DNA of 14,825 nt from UBA12088 sp041920275 (GCA_041920275.1 JAYRSE010000017.1:1-14825), one strand, 5' to 3'; counted from the first letter of the stretch, positions 7,305-14,333 are shown. Translations and numbers: made by a program. The notes: generated by a model from the sequence alone, not told the origin.

Positions 7305-7688
7305 ATGGAAACCATGGTGCGTCGATACCGTGTCGGACGGTTGCTCTCGCTCGGCCTCCTGTCGCTCATGGCGCCGGTTCACACGTTTGCGCAGGATACC
7401 TCGTGGATCGATACGTTTGCCGAAGAGGCCTTGGAAGCGATCGGTGCCGGTATACCCGTACTGGTCGCACTCGCGCTCGCGATCTTCATATGGGGCGGGG
7501 TCGTGATGATCGTTTCGGCGGGGGACGACACCTCGCGCAAAGAAGGACAAACGCGCATGCTCTGGGGACTTTTCGCACTCTTCGTTTTGGTGTCGGTGTG
7601 GGGTATCGTACAACTGATCCAGGTTTTTTTCGGGGTCGGCGACACCCCTGTCGTGCCGCCGCTCCCCGGTGCCGAAATCGGTTCGTAG
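7305..7688 (+). CDS. T4SS pilin-like (VirB2/TrbC-type) membrane protein, copy 1
   Basis: This is a 127-residue secreted or membrane protein. A signal peptide (1-29: RR.RVGR, then a Leu-rich core, ending TFA before Q30) precedes a mature part with two hydrophobic segments, about 46-69 and 86-108. Between them is a short charged loop, SAGDDTSRKEGQ. After the second segment comes a Pro/Gly-rich tail. This architecture, with the IFIWGGV and WGIVQLI signatures, matches the small proteins of Patescibacteria annotated as type IV secretion system pilins, which resemble VirB2. Their actual function in these bacteria is not established; surface filament subunit is the leading idea. The start at 7305 is favoured over an upstream in-frame ATG at 7275 because of the promoter. 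A close paralogue follows 39 bases later. Confidence 0.88.
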   Translation: METMVRRYRVGRLLSLGLLSLMAPVHTFAQDTSWIDTFAEEALEAIGAGIPVLVALALAIFIWGGVVMIVSAGDDTSRKEGQTRMLWGLFALFVLVSVWGIVQLIQVFFGVGDTPVVPPLPGAEIGS

Positions 7689-7727
7689 TACATTGGATAA
7701 TTATTTAGTAATATATTTTTACTCGGT

Positions 7728-8150
7728 ATGAAACAGTATGCAAGTTGTGGTGTGCATATGGCACAGCCAATGTTCGGTCGGTATGTTCGCGCGTCTTCCG
7801 CGGTCGGTATGGTGTCGGCATTTCTGCTCTCGTTCACGCCCGTTCATGCGCAAGACCTCTCTTATTTCGGTATTTTATTGGGGGAGTTTGGGGGAGTGAT
7901 AGTAACTGCGGTCCCGGTGCTGATCGCGCTCGCGCTCGCGCTCTTCATTTGGGGCGGGGTCGTGTTCGTGTTCAGTGCGGGGGACGATACCAAGCGCAAA
8001 GAGGGTCAGAAGCGGATGATATGGGGCATCGTGGGCCTTTTCGTCATCGTGTCGGTATGGGGTTTTGTAAAGTTGCTCCAAACATTCTTTGCAGCTAATG
8101 GTGACGTGAGTGGCATTACCGCACCGGGGATCCCGGGAGCGGGCATGTGA
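7728..8150 (+). CDS. T4SS pilin-like (VirB2/TrbC-type) membrane protein, copy 2
   Basis: This 140-residue paralogue of the preceding gene has a signal peptide ending VHA before Q42, and hydrophobic segments at about 54-82 and 98-120. It keeps the loop SAGDDTKRKEGQKRM and a Gly/Pro-rich end (GIPGAGM). Shared blocks include VPVL.ALALA.FIWGGVV, SAGDDT.RKEGQ.RM.WG and FV.VSVWG, so the two genes arose by tandem duplication and have since diverged in the signal peptide and tail. The start could also be the ATG at 7758 or 7770, which would give a signal peptide of more usual length; 7728 gives an extra 10-14 residues. The 39-base gap is very AT-rich and may hold its own promoter (TATATT at 7712-7717). 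The role of the family remains inferred. Confidence 0.86.
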   Translation: MKQYASCGVHMAQPMFGRYVRASSAVGMVSAFLLSFTPVHAQDLSYFGILLGEFGGVIVTAVPVLIALALALFIWGGVVFVFSAGDDTKRKEGQKRMIWGIVGLFVIVSVWGFVKLLQTFFAANGDVSGITAPGIPGAGM

Positions 8151-8224
8151 TCGATCGAACGGTGCGTTCTGAGTGACGGCACCCACGTACGACCCCGCTT
8201 CGATGGGCTTTCAGGGCCGTATGG

Positions 8225-9238
8225 TTATGGGAAAAGGGGAGCGGACCGACGGCCCATGTGTCGGTACGCATGCTCGGTCACGATGCGCCCGCGCGGGGTA
8301 CGTTCGATGAGCCCCATGCGGATAAGGTATGGCTCATATACTTCTTCGATCGTCGCCGCCTCTTCGGAGGTTGCGGCCGCAAGGGTGGAGAGGCCGACCG
8401 GCCCCCCGTTGAACTTGTCGATGATGACTGCGAGTATGTCGCGGTCGGTGTGGTGGAGGCCCATACGGTCGTAGCCGAGCTTCTCGAGCGCTTCTTCGAC
8501 CAGTACGGGGTCGAGGGTGCGACGGTGCACCTGCGCAAAGTCGCGACACCGTTTAAGGAGGTAGTTTGCGGTGCGTGGCGTGCAGCGGCTTCGCTCTGCG
8601 ATCGCGCGTGCCGCTTCACCGTCAAGGGTGATACCGAGTATGCCCGCCGAACGGTGGATGATCCGCGATATCTCCTCTTCAGTGTAGAACTCGAGCCGGT
8701 GCACTCCGCCCGAAAAGCGCGAACGTAAGGGGGCGGAAAGAAGCGCGATGCGGGTCGTTGCGGCGACTAAGGTAAAGGCGGGAAGTTCGAGTTGGATCGT
8801 GCGTGCGGAGGGGCCCTTGCCGATGATGATGTCGAGCACGCCGGCTTCGAGGGCGGGGTAGAGCACCTCCTCGACGGTCTTGTTCAAGCGGTGTATCTCG
8901 TCGATGAAGAGGATGTCACCCGAGCCCAGGTTGGTGAGTATCGCGGCGAGGTCGCCCACACGCTCGATCGCGGGACCGGAAGTTGTCTTCATGGACACTC
9001 TGAGGTCCTTTGAGACCAGGTGGGCGAGTGTCGTTTTGCCGAGGCCGGGCGGCCCATAGAAAAGCATGTGCTCGGGGGATTGTTTGCGCTCCCGTGCCGC
9101 TCCGATGAGGACGCGCAGGTTCTCCTTTACACCTTCCTGGCCGATGTACTCTTCCCAGAGCGACGGGCGCAGGGTCTTGTCGAGCCAGTGTTCTTGCTCG
9201 CCGCCGCCGAGATCCGATTCGTTGGAGAGGGTTGACAT
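8225..9238 (-). CDS. ruvB: Holliday junction branch-migration helicase RuvB
   Basis: This 337-residue AAA+ motor drives branch migration of Holliday junctions together with RuvA. Visible motifs are RPSLWEEYIGQ near the N-terminus, Walker A GPPGLGKTT (62-70), Walker B DILFIDEIH (108-116), sensor 1 (VAATTR) and the arginine-finger segment PLRSRF. After it comes the winged-helix domain with LGYDRMGLHHTDRDIL and IEEVYEPYLIRMGLIERTPRGR. The length is normal. After RSRF the sequence reads SGGVHRLEFY where the family has GIVQRLEFY, one residue more. It stands alone here, convergent with the pilin-like pair and divergent from the RNA at 9302. ruvC is close, but ruvA is not in the window. No Shine-Dalgarno sequence precedes the ATG. 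Confidence 0.97.
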   Translation of the reverse strand: MSTLSNESDLGGGEQEHWLDKTLRPSLWEEYIGQEGVKENLRVLIGAARERKQSPEHMLFYGPPGLGKTTLAHLVSKDLRVSMKTTSGPAIERVGDLAAILTNLGSGDILFIDEIHRLNKTVEEVLYPALEAGVLDIIIGKGPSARTIQLELPAFTLVAATTRIALLSAPLRSRFSGGVHRLEFYTEEEISRIIHRSAGILGITLDGEAARAIAERSRCTPRTANYLLKRCRDFAQVHRRTLDPVLVEEALEKLGYDRMGLHHTDRDILAVIIDKFNGGPVGLSTLAAATSEEAATIEEVYEPYLIRMGLIERTPRGRIVTEHAYRHMGRRSAPLFP

Positions 9239-9267
9239 ATGGTGTGCTTTATGCTAAGATACTCGCA

Positions 9268-9295
9268 TTGGTGCTGTTCCTAGACATCATACACT
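9268..9295 (+). promoter_or_regulatory. Possible promoter of the structured RNA
   Basis: TTGGTG (9268-9273), a 16-bp spacer and TACACT (9290-9295). Transcription would start about 9302, ten bases before the closing stem of the folded RNA. The -35 match is weak (three of six). Confidence 0.4.
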
Positions 9296-9301
9296 ATTTT
9301 T

Positions 9302-9538
9302 TCGGGTTCTGAACTCCCAACGTGACAAAGCCGCGCTTGCGTGGCGACGAGTGACGAGCGAGGGATTCTTGGGTCTCACCCCTTCGGGTTGCAAGACGGT
9401 CGAGTCCGTTTCTTGTGTTTCGAAGGGGTGAGGTGCTGGGATACCCCTTAGCACGTTCACCGCATATAGATCTTTCTATACTGTGTCACGATGGGAGTTG
9501 AGGAACCGAGAGGGAAAACGGCATAGCCGTTTTTTTTT
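9302..9538 (+). ncRNA. Highly structured non-coding RNA, class not recognised
   Basis: The gap between ruvB and the pilB-like gene contains no ORF but several nested and adjacent perfect helices. The closing stem pairs 9312-9327 with 9484-9499 (15 of 16 positions). Inside it are a hairpin 9330-9345, a 12-bp perfect stem 9375-9386 with 9421-9432, an inner stem 9392-9399 with 9406-9415 (two-base bulge), a hairpin 9433-9454 and a hairpin 9465-9480 with loop TCTT. An intrinsic terminator (9515-9538) with nine T follows on the plus strand, and a possible promoter precedes it. A multibranched RNA of about 200-235 nt is therefore likely. It lacks the conserved blocks I know for RNase P RNA, tmRNA and SRP RNA. 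6S RNA cannot be excluded from size and closing stem. A palindromic DNA element is another possibility. Confidence 0.65.
9515..9538 (+). terminator. Intrinsic terminator after the structured RNA
   Basis: AAAACGGC (9515-9522) pairs with GCCGTTTT (9526-9533) around an ATA loop. Nine T run from 9530 to 9538 on the plus strand. In the minus direction only four T follow the stem, so it may work more weakly for the pilB-like gene ending at 9551. Confidence 0.85.
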
Positions 9539-9550
9539 GTTTCACCCATA

Positions 9551-11215
9551 CTACATGTTCTCGCCAAGGATCCTGCGCACCTCCGCAAGGGTGGTCGTCC
9601 CCTCGAGTACCTTGAGTATGGCGTCCTCGTGTAATGTGAGATGTCCCTGGGTGTGTGCGATGTCGGCGAGTTCTCGGACCGTAAGTTTCTTGCGTACCGC
9701 ATCCTCGATCTCGCGCGTGGTGGTGATCACTTCATAGACTCCGACACGACCTCGGTACCCGACATCCCCTTCGGGCGCGTCAGGCACCCACATGGTCGTC
9801 GTGTTTTCGGGTACGAGTGATTTGTTTTGAATGCCTGCAAGTATTCGGTCAACAAACTCTTTATCCTTGCCCTCGATCGGCACTTCCTTGCGAAGTTCGG
9901 GTGACAGGGTGCGGAGCAAACGTTGCGCCATTACGAGGTTTATTGCGCTCCCTATCATGCTTGGTTCTATACCCATGTCGATGAGTCGCGGATACGCACC
10001 CGACGCGTTGTTGGTGTGTAGGGTCGAGAAGACCAGGTGGCCGGTGAGCGCCGCATGGATCGCGGTCGAAGCGACTTCTTCATCACGGATCTCACCGACC
10101 ATGATCACGTCGGGGTCTTGGCGCAGTGCGCTTCGCAGGCCGGTCGCAAACGTGTAATCTTTGTGGTTCACCTGGGTCTGCACGATCCCCTCCAGATGAT
10201 ATTCGATAGGGTCTTCGATGGTGAGGATCTTGATGCCCGGATCGAGCACTTGTCGCAGGAATGCATAGAGCGTAGTGGTCTTTCCCGATCCGGTGGGGCC
10301 GGTGGTGAGGATCATGCCGTTCGGTTTTCGGATCTCTCCATTAAGCACTTCGAGTACGGATGGCCGGATGCCAAGCTTTTCGAACGTGATGTGGAGCGAG
10401 CGTGGGTCGAGCAGACGCATGACGATCGATTCGCCGTTCCCTCCGGGGAGTATCGAGGTACGTATCTCGATCTCTCGGTCATCGATGCGGACACTGAAAC
10501 GCCCGTCTTGCGCCGCCGAGTGAATGTTGATCTTGAGGCCGGAGAGGAGCTTCACGCGGGTAAGTACCGCATGGTAGGTCTCGGTGTCCACTTGTGCGAC
10601 GTCCACCAGTACGCCATCAAGTCGCAGACGGATCCGCACATCCGCATCTTCCGGTTCGATGTGAATGTCCGATGCGCCGTTCGCGATCGCACCCGCAAGT
10701 ACGATCTCGAGCGTACGGGTGATACGATACAGCTTTTTCATGCCAAGCACCTCAATGATCGCCTCGCGGGTCGACGTAAGCGACGTGAGCCGTGTGATGA
10801 GCGCACGGATCTCGTCATTCGAGACGTCGAGCACTCCCGCTTCCGTTTCGACTGCAAAGGAGGTCTCCTTGTAGTAGGTCCATACATGCTCGAGTGATGC
10901 TTGCGATACCATGGTGGGAACGACCTTGTACCCGCGGCTTTCGAGATCAAGGAGCACCGACCGAGCCGCTTCATTGTTTGGTGTTCGAATGCCGACTGAA
11001 ACCGTCCTGCCGCTCAGTTGGTATGGAGCGACCTCTGACGTCCGCGCGATCTTTTCCGGCACAAGGCGCAGTGCATCAGTGTTGACCGCAACCTGGGTGA
11101 GGTTGAGGTACGGTATGCCGTACTTTTTTGCCAGTATCGCCACCAACCGCTCTTCTTCCTGGTGTCGAATGTCTGAAAGTTTTGACCGCGAAGCCTCGTT
11201 GAGTGAGATACCCAT
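9551..11215 (-). CDS. Type IV pilus assembly / type II secretion ATPase (PilB/GspE family)
   Basis: This 554-residue cytoplasmic hexameric ATPase powers pilus extension or secretion. The N-terminal domain (about 1-115) is of the MshEN/GspE-N type (YGIPYLNLTQVAVN, LRLVPEKIAR). ASDIHIEPED (181-190) starts the second part. The ATPase core has Walker A GPTGSGKTTT (306-315), the Asp box LTIEDPIEYH (331-340), Walker B DPDVIMVGEIRDEE (367-380) and the His box TGHLVFSTLHTN (391-402). The tetracysteine zinc-binding segment usual after the QRL.R motif is absent; the protein appears to have no cysteine at all. On the minus strand TACAAT (11227-11222), preceded by TGT, lies 6 nt before the ATG, implying a leaderless message. 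No pilC, pilT or pilin with a class III signal is adjacent. PilB is the likeliest name. Confidence 0.93.
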   Translation of the reverse strand: MGISLNEASRSKLSDIRHQEEERLVAILAKKYGIPYLNLTQVAVNTDALRLVPEKIARTSEVAPYQLSGRTVSVGIRTPNNEAARSVLLDLESRGYKVVPTMVSQASLEHVWTYYKETSFAVETEAGVLDVSNDEIRALITRLTSLTSTREAIIEVLGMKKLYRITRTLEIVLAGAIANGASDIHIEPEDADVRIRLRLDGVLVDVAQVDTETYHAVLTRVKLLSGLKINIHSAAQDGRFSVRIDDREIEIRTSILPGGNGESIVMRLLDPRSLHITFEKLGIRPSVLEVLNGEIRKPNGMILTTGPTGSGKTTTLYAFLRQVLDPGIKILTIEDPIEYHLEGIVQTQVNHKDYTFATGLRSALRQDPDVIMVGEIRDEEVASTAIHAALTGHLVFSTLHTNNASGAYPRLIDMGIEPSMIGSAINLVMAQRLLRTLSPELRKEVPIEGKDKEFVDRILAGIQNKSLVPENTTTMWVPDAPEGDVGYRGRVGVYEVITTTREIEDAVRKKLTVRELADIAHTQGHLTLHEDAILKVLEGTTTLAEVRRILGENM

Positions 11216-11227
11216 GGTGCTATTGTA
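11216..11227 (-). promoter_or_regulatory. Extended -10 of the pilB-like gene, leaderless spacing
   Basis: On the minus strand TACAAT (11227-11222) is preceded by TGT (extended -10) and followed by 6 nt and then the ATG at 11215. The -35 region is poor. Confidence 0.5.
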
Positions 11228-11301
11228 ACAAGGGACGACGCAGGTCGAGGAATTGCTTTTTTTGCATTTTGTGGTGTACTGTATTCAGTGCGTTCAATTA
11301 T

Positions 11302-11306
11302 GGAGG
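11302..11306 (+). promoter_or_regulatory. Shine-Dalgarno sequence of the small lipoprotein gene
   Basis: GGAGG lies 6 nt before the ATG at 11313. It is the only canonical ribosome-binding site seen before a gene in this window, and it fixes the start against upstream in-frame ATGs. Confidence 0.75.
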
Positions 11307-11312
11307 TTTGCC

Positions 11313-11564
11313 ATGCACACGATCGCTCTTTTACCCCTCGTTCTCGCCCTTTCGGGATGTGCAGTCGTCACCGGCCCCGAGGGAGATGTGCGAGGGGTGT
11401 ACGTACTGCCCCCACCGGTTGTGGTGACGCCGTACACGACGGTGAGGCCGCGTAGGTATGTCGAGCCCCCGTGGCACTATCGGTCGTACCATGACCGGTA
11501 TCACCACCGAGACCGTCGCCACAATGACGACAGGCGGTGGCGTCATCACCATCGGGTTCAATGA
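11313..11564 (+). CDS. Small His/Arg-rich lipoprotein
   Basis: The protein has 83 residues. The start MHTIALLPLVLALSGC is a very short lipoprotein signal with a perfect lipobox (LSGC, Cys16), so the mature protein should be lipid-anchored outside the cytoplasmic membrane. The mature part begins AVVTGPEGDVRG. It continues with a Pro/Val-rich stretch (LPPPVVVTPYTTV) and a C-terminal half made almost only of Arg, His, Asp, Tyr and Trp. This half could bind metal, nucleic acid or the acidic wall surface. I do not recognise a family; small proteins with such tails occur in many bacteria. A plausible promoter (TTGCTT 11253-11258, 18 bp, TACTGT 11277-11282) lies upstream. The gene is divergent from the pilB-like gene and is followed by a terminator-like hairpin. 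Confidence 0.7.
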   Translation: MHTIALLPLVLALSGCAVVTGPEGDVRGVYVLPPPVVVTPYTTVRPRRYVEPPWHYRSYHDRYHHRDRRHNDDRRWRHHHRVQ

Positions 11565-11574
11565 TGGCGCGTTC

Positions 11575-11602
11575 GACCGGCTTTGCAAGAGGTCGGTCTT
11601 TT
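11575..11602 (+). terminator. Probable terminator of the lipoprotein gene
   Basis: GACCGGCTT (11575-11583) can pair with GGTCGGTC and the preceding A (11590-11598), including GU pairs, and four T follow (11599-11602). It starts 11 bases after the stop codon. Confidence 0.6.
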
Positions 11603-11688
11603 GTGAACAGGCTATTTGCTCGAGCATGGACAGCGGTGAGTGGATCGAGAGCGTGCATGCGCGTTACCGACCCATTGTGTGCATGGTG

Positions 11689-11694
11689 TATACT
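11689..11694 (+). promoter_or_regulatory. -10 box of the 391-residue protein gene, leaderless spacing
   Basis: TATACT lies 6 nt before the ATG at 11701. The same geometry is seen at several other genes here. No clear -35 is visible. Confidence 0.5.
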
Positions 11695-11700
11695 GTGTGC

Positions 11701-12876
11701 ATGGAACGCACACCGGTACCACATTTCGCACTTGAAATGCAACCCGCACCCCGAAAAGGTGAGGTCCACCAGCAAAAGCCGGAGTGGCACACACTCGATG
11801 ATATATTCGAGTCTGCCGACTGCAACTCCGTCACCTCCGTTGCGCAAAGGATTGCCGAGACGCTTGCCAAACTTGTCGATGTGTCATCATTAACGTGCAA
11901 TACCCCAGAAGGGGCGGGGCCTGTGCTTGCCGAGGTGCAGAACCGGGTGACCGCATACATGGTACACAACAGGAGAGTGGGTTCGTACGAAGAGCTTGTG
12001 AATACCGTTACCCGTATGTTTCCCGCGACTGTGGCTGCCAAGCTGCGGCGGAGCGGGGTCGGTTGCAGAGGATCAGATTTGAACACGCAATGTGGGAAAA
12101 TGATTCGCGAGGTTTTTGATGACAGACGTCGGGCCGGCACCCTTGCCGAGGCAAGCTATATCCTCAGACGGGCCAAGACCCTCGGTATACTGCCGGACAC
12201 ACACCCTTCCGGTGTGGATACTGAGGCGCAAACGAGGATACTTACCAATGTTCGACTGGACGGGGAGCGCAAGATCGACGTGCTCGAGATACGGTATGTG
12301 CCGGGGGCGTTGGAGCCACGCATGGCCTCCCTACGGCTTGTTCAGATAAAGTCGAACGAGTGCGAACCTCATGTGGTAGAAGAGATACACAAAGAACACA
12401 GGGAGTGTGCGGCGCAACTTCGCGAATATCCGCTGCCGGTGTTCGATATCGAGACGCAGCGAAGAGAGGATGAGGTGTACAGGGAGGCGCAAGCTCTCGC
12501 ACAAAGCGAATTCTTTGCACTGTTGGAGCTGGTGGAGACGAACGCCGACGCCGACAATTTGCTGCGTGACCACATGAGGGCATGGCCACAAGATGACAAT
12601 GTGGCATTCTACTCGGAATTATATAAAAAACTTGAGTCACGCACCGGAGCGGTGTGGGTTGAGTTGCGAAAGTGTGTGGATGGTGTAGTGAAGAAATTGA
12701 GCAAAAGTACGCATCGACCTTCGAAGCCGGCGCGCCACTACGTGCCGGTGCCGATCGTACGGCTCGAGTCCGTGGTGGTGCATGTGGGTGGAGAGGATGT
12801 GTGCGACATCACCCCCGTGCCGCATGAGGGGGCTGATCATGGGGTGCTGTACGAGGATAGGTCTGGACACTTTTGA
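11701..12876 (+). CDS. Unknown protein with a possible PD-(D/E)XK-like core
   Basis: This 391-residue soluble protein has no signal peptide or membrane segment. The N-terminal half is mostly helical (DDIFESADCNSV, SYEELVNTVTRMFPATVAAKLRR, LAEASYILRRAKTLGILP). Around 175-235 there is a pattern resembling the nuclease fold PD-(D/E)XK: E175, then KIDVLEIRYV with D193, then LRLVQIKSNE with Q215 and K217, followed by a helix with His230 and His233 (EEIHKEHRE). QxK in place of ExK is known in some members. The C-terminal 130 residues are helical and then basic. I do not recognise the protein as a named family, and the nuclease idea is inference. The open frame extends to 11458, overlapping the lipoprotein gene; 11701 is preferred because of the -10 box 6 nt upstream. 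Confidence 0.78.
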   Translation: MERTPVPHFALEMQPAPRKGEVHQQKPEWHTLDDIFESADCNSVTSVAQRIAETLAKLVDVSSLTCNTPEGAGPVLAEVQNRVTAYMVHNRRVGSYEELVNTVTRMFPATVAAKLRRSGVGCRGSDLNTQCGKMIREVFDDRRRAGTLAEASYILRRAKTLGILPDTHPSGVDTEAQTRILTNVRLDGERKIDVLEIRYVPGALEPRMASLRLVQIKSNECEPHVVEEIHKEHRECAAQLREYPLPVFDIETQRREDEVYREAQALAQSEFFALLELVETNADADNLLRDHMRAWPQDDNVAFYSELYKKLESRTGAVWVELRKCVDGVVKKLSKSTHRPSKPARHYVPVPIVRLESVVVHVGGEDVCDITPVPHEGADHGVLYEDRSGHF

Positions 12877-12926
12877 TTTGGTATGGTTTACTCACAAAAC
12901 TCATGTATACCCGTAGGGCTTCATCT

Positions 12927-13151
12927 ATGAACGATAGATCGATCATCACTACTGATACAGATGAGATTGTGCTTGAGCGCGCAGATGCTGCGCGTGACCG
13001 CTACGACCGTGCGTTGCGGGACATCACGCAGCGTGTCGGAAACAGGGAGATCACTCCCACAGAGGGGAAGCGGGAAGTTGAGGCGCTTCGTGCCGCGTAC
13101 GAGCGGGAGATGGAGAAGATATACGGTCCGCGACACGCGGGGAGCGCGTAG
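12927..13151 (+). CDS. Small helical charged protein
   Basis: This 74-residue cytoplasmic protein begins MNDRSIITTDTDEIVLERADAA. Nearly all of it is predicted by eye to be a helical hairpin: a first charged helix (DEIVLERADAARDRYDRALRD), a turn around NREITPTEG, and a second helix (KREVEALRAAYEREMEKIYG). It has no cysteine, no membrane segment and no recognised motif. The first helix could form a coiled coil. A longer form from the ATG at 12903 adds MYTRRASS. A possible promoter for that form is TGGACA (12864-12869), 17 bp, TTTACT (12887-12892), inside the end of the preceding gene. It may be co-transcribed with the 391-residue protein gene, 50 bases upstream, and is followed by a terminator. 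Confidence 0.65.
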   Translation: MNDRSIITTDTDEIVLERADAARDRYDRALRDITQRVGNREITPTEGKREVEALRAAYEREMEKIYGPRHAGSA

Positions 13152-13164
13152 TGCAGGGATGATG

Positions 13165-13194
13165 AAAGGGCGCATGGATGCGTCCTTTGTTTTG
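13165..13194 (+). terminator. Intrinsic terminator after the small helical protein gene
   Basis: AAAGGGCGCA (13165-13174) pairs with TGCGTCCTTT (13179-13188), including one GU pair, around a TGGA loop. TTTGTTTTG then follows the stem. It starts 13 bases after the stop codon. Confidence 0.75.
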
Positions 13195-13520
13195 TAAGTC
13201 GGTTTAAGAAACAGCGTAGCATGAAGACTTTTTCGACGTTCCCACCCCTCGTTTCGATCGAAGGACATCGAACTGCTGTCAAAACACGGTAGAGCATAAA
13301 CCCGCCGACAGGATCGGCGGGTCGTTTCGTGCACGGTAACCAAACCGCACACGAGGGCTTCCGTCCATGGAGGCCGTGCCCTCACCCTACAGCGCACGCC
13401 GTAGGGTGAGGGCAAACAATCATTCATTTTCAAGCGTCCATGGGGATACCCTCCATGTTCTGTGGCGAAAAGCCGTCCCTTCGCACCAGACGAAAGCGGC
13501 ACCACCATGAAATTATATCA
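13195..13520. other. Hairpin-rich intergenic stretch without a gene
   Basis: I see no credible coding frame in these 326 bases. Perfect inverted repeats are present. A 9-bp stem pairs ACCCGCCGA (13300-13308) with TCGGCGGGT (13314-13322). A 14-bp stem pairs 13377-13390 with 13401-13414 around a 10-base loop. A 7-bp stem with one bulge lies at 13462-13487. None has a T run, so they are not simple terminators. GTCCATGG occurs twice (13363-13370 and 13436-13443). The region could be a non-coding RNA, a processing site or a protein-binding palindrome. Confidence 0.5.
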
Positions 13521-14333
13521 TCAATCAATAGACCTGTCAATATCATGCAATGTGCACGTTGCTTTCGGTTCCTCACGTTCTTGTGCTCCTTCCCATGCAA
13601 GAGTAAAGAGCGCCTCGACCAACCGTGTGATATCCTCGTGTTCGATCACGATGCTCACCGTTGGTGCTCTGTAGGAAGTGATGCTGATCTTGTTGTCGTA
13701 GATGGTGATATCACCTTCAAAATCAAGGTGTTTTGCAAAGGAAACCCAACGTGCATCGCGAAATTTTTCTTCGTCTTTTACTCCGACGACCGGACCGTGT
13801 GAGGATGTGTACAGGATTTTGGTCCGACGTTTCGCGCGGATGCGCGGACTATCGGTTGCCGCATATATTCCCGGGAAGTGTTGCAGGGTGCAGTCGAGGT
13901 CGGTAAATGACATCCCTTTTTCCTTTGAGGAACCACGCACTTCCTTTAGCAACTCCTTCAACCCCTCCTCGCCCTCAAAGTAGCGCACCACCGGGCGTGT
14001 GCCCCCCGAGTAGTGCAAACGGCGCAACTCACCCATGGCCTCACGCACGTCCGCTTCCGTTCGTTCCAATGTCTCGCGTTTTTCCTTGAGCAGCGCCTCG
14101 ATCTTCGCCGGATCCTCGGGGTAAAAAAGCTGTTTGCCCGCCTTTTCCGCACTACTCACGAGCCCCTTTTTCATGAGGGAGTCCACGATAGTGTATACCG
14201 TCCCGCGCTTCACTTTCGACTGTGTGGCGAGGGTCTGCGCGTTCGATTCCGAAAGCTGCAAAAGGGTAAGGTAGACCGCGGCCTCCTTGTCGGAAAGGCC
14301 CGCACGTTCGAGAGTGTGGAGGTGGGTGGACAT
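13521..14333 (-). CDS. TrmB-like helix-turn-helix transcriptional regulator
   Basis: The protein has 270 residues. The N-terminal winged helix (about 1-75) reads LERAGLSDKEAAVYLTLLQL and then VKRGTVYTIVDSLMKKGLVSS, the recognition helix and following turn of TrmB-family regulators, with the wing GKQLFYPEDP. A coiled-coil helix follows (IEALLKEKRETLERTEADV). The C-terminal effector part starts VVRYFEGEEGLKELLKEV and includes KRRTKILYTSS and DITIYDNKISITSY, as in the TrmB-like proteins common in Patescibacteria. Ligand and targets are unknown. The ATG at 14333 is chosen because the promoter's -10 lies 6 nt before it; the frame continues upstream to 14408. A perfect inverted repeat overlaps the outer edge of the -35, suggesting autoregulation. 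Confidence 0.9.
   Translation of the reverse strand: MSTHLHTLERAGLSDKEAAVYLTLLQLSESNAQTLATQSKVKRGTVYTIVDSLMKKGLVSSAEKAGKQLFYPEDPAKIEALLKEKRETLERTEADVREAMGELRRLHYSGGTRPVVRYFEGEEGLKELLKEVRGSSKEKGMSFTDLDCTLQHFPGIYAATDSPRIRAKRRTKILYTSSHGPVVGVKDEEKFRDARWVSFAKHLDFEGDITIYDNKISITSYRAPTVSIVIEHEDITRLVEALFTLAWEGAQEREEPKATCTLHDIDRSID

Noticed and set aside
8151..8224. Terminator between the convergent pilin-like and ruvB genes
   Set aside because: Only a 5-bp stem (GGTGC/GCACC) with a long loop and no T run is present.
9391..9416. tRNA T-arm-like CGGTCGAGTCCG inside the structured RNA
   Set aside because: The loop has six bases instead of seven, and no acceptor, D or anticodon arm can be placed around it.
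11458..11700. N-terminal extension of the 391-residue protein frame
   Set aside because: It overlaps the lipoprotein gene in another frame and its terminator hairpin; the -10 box 6 nt before 11701 fits a start there.
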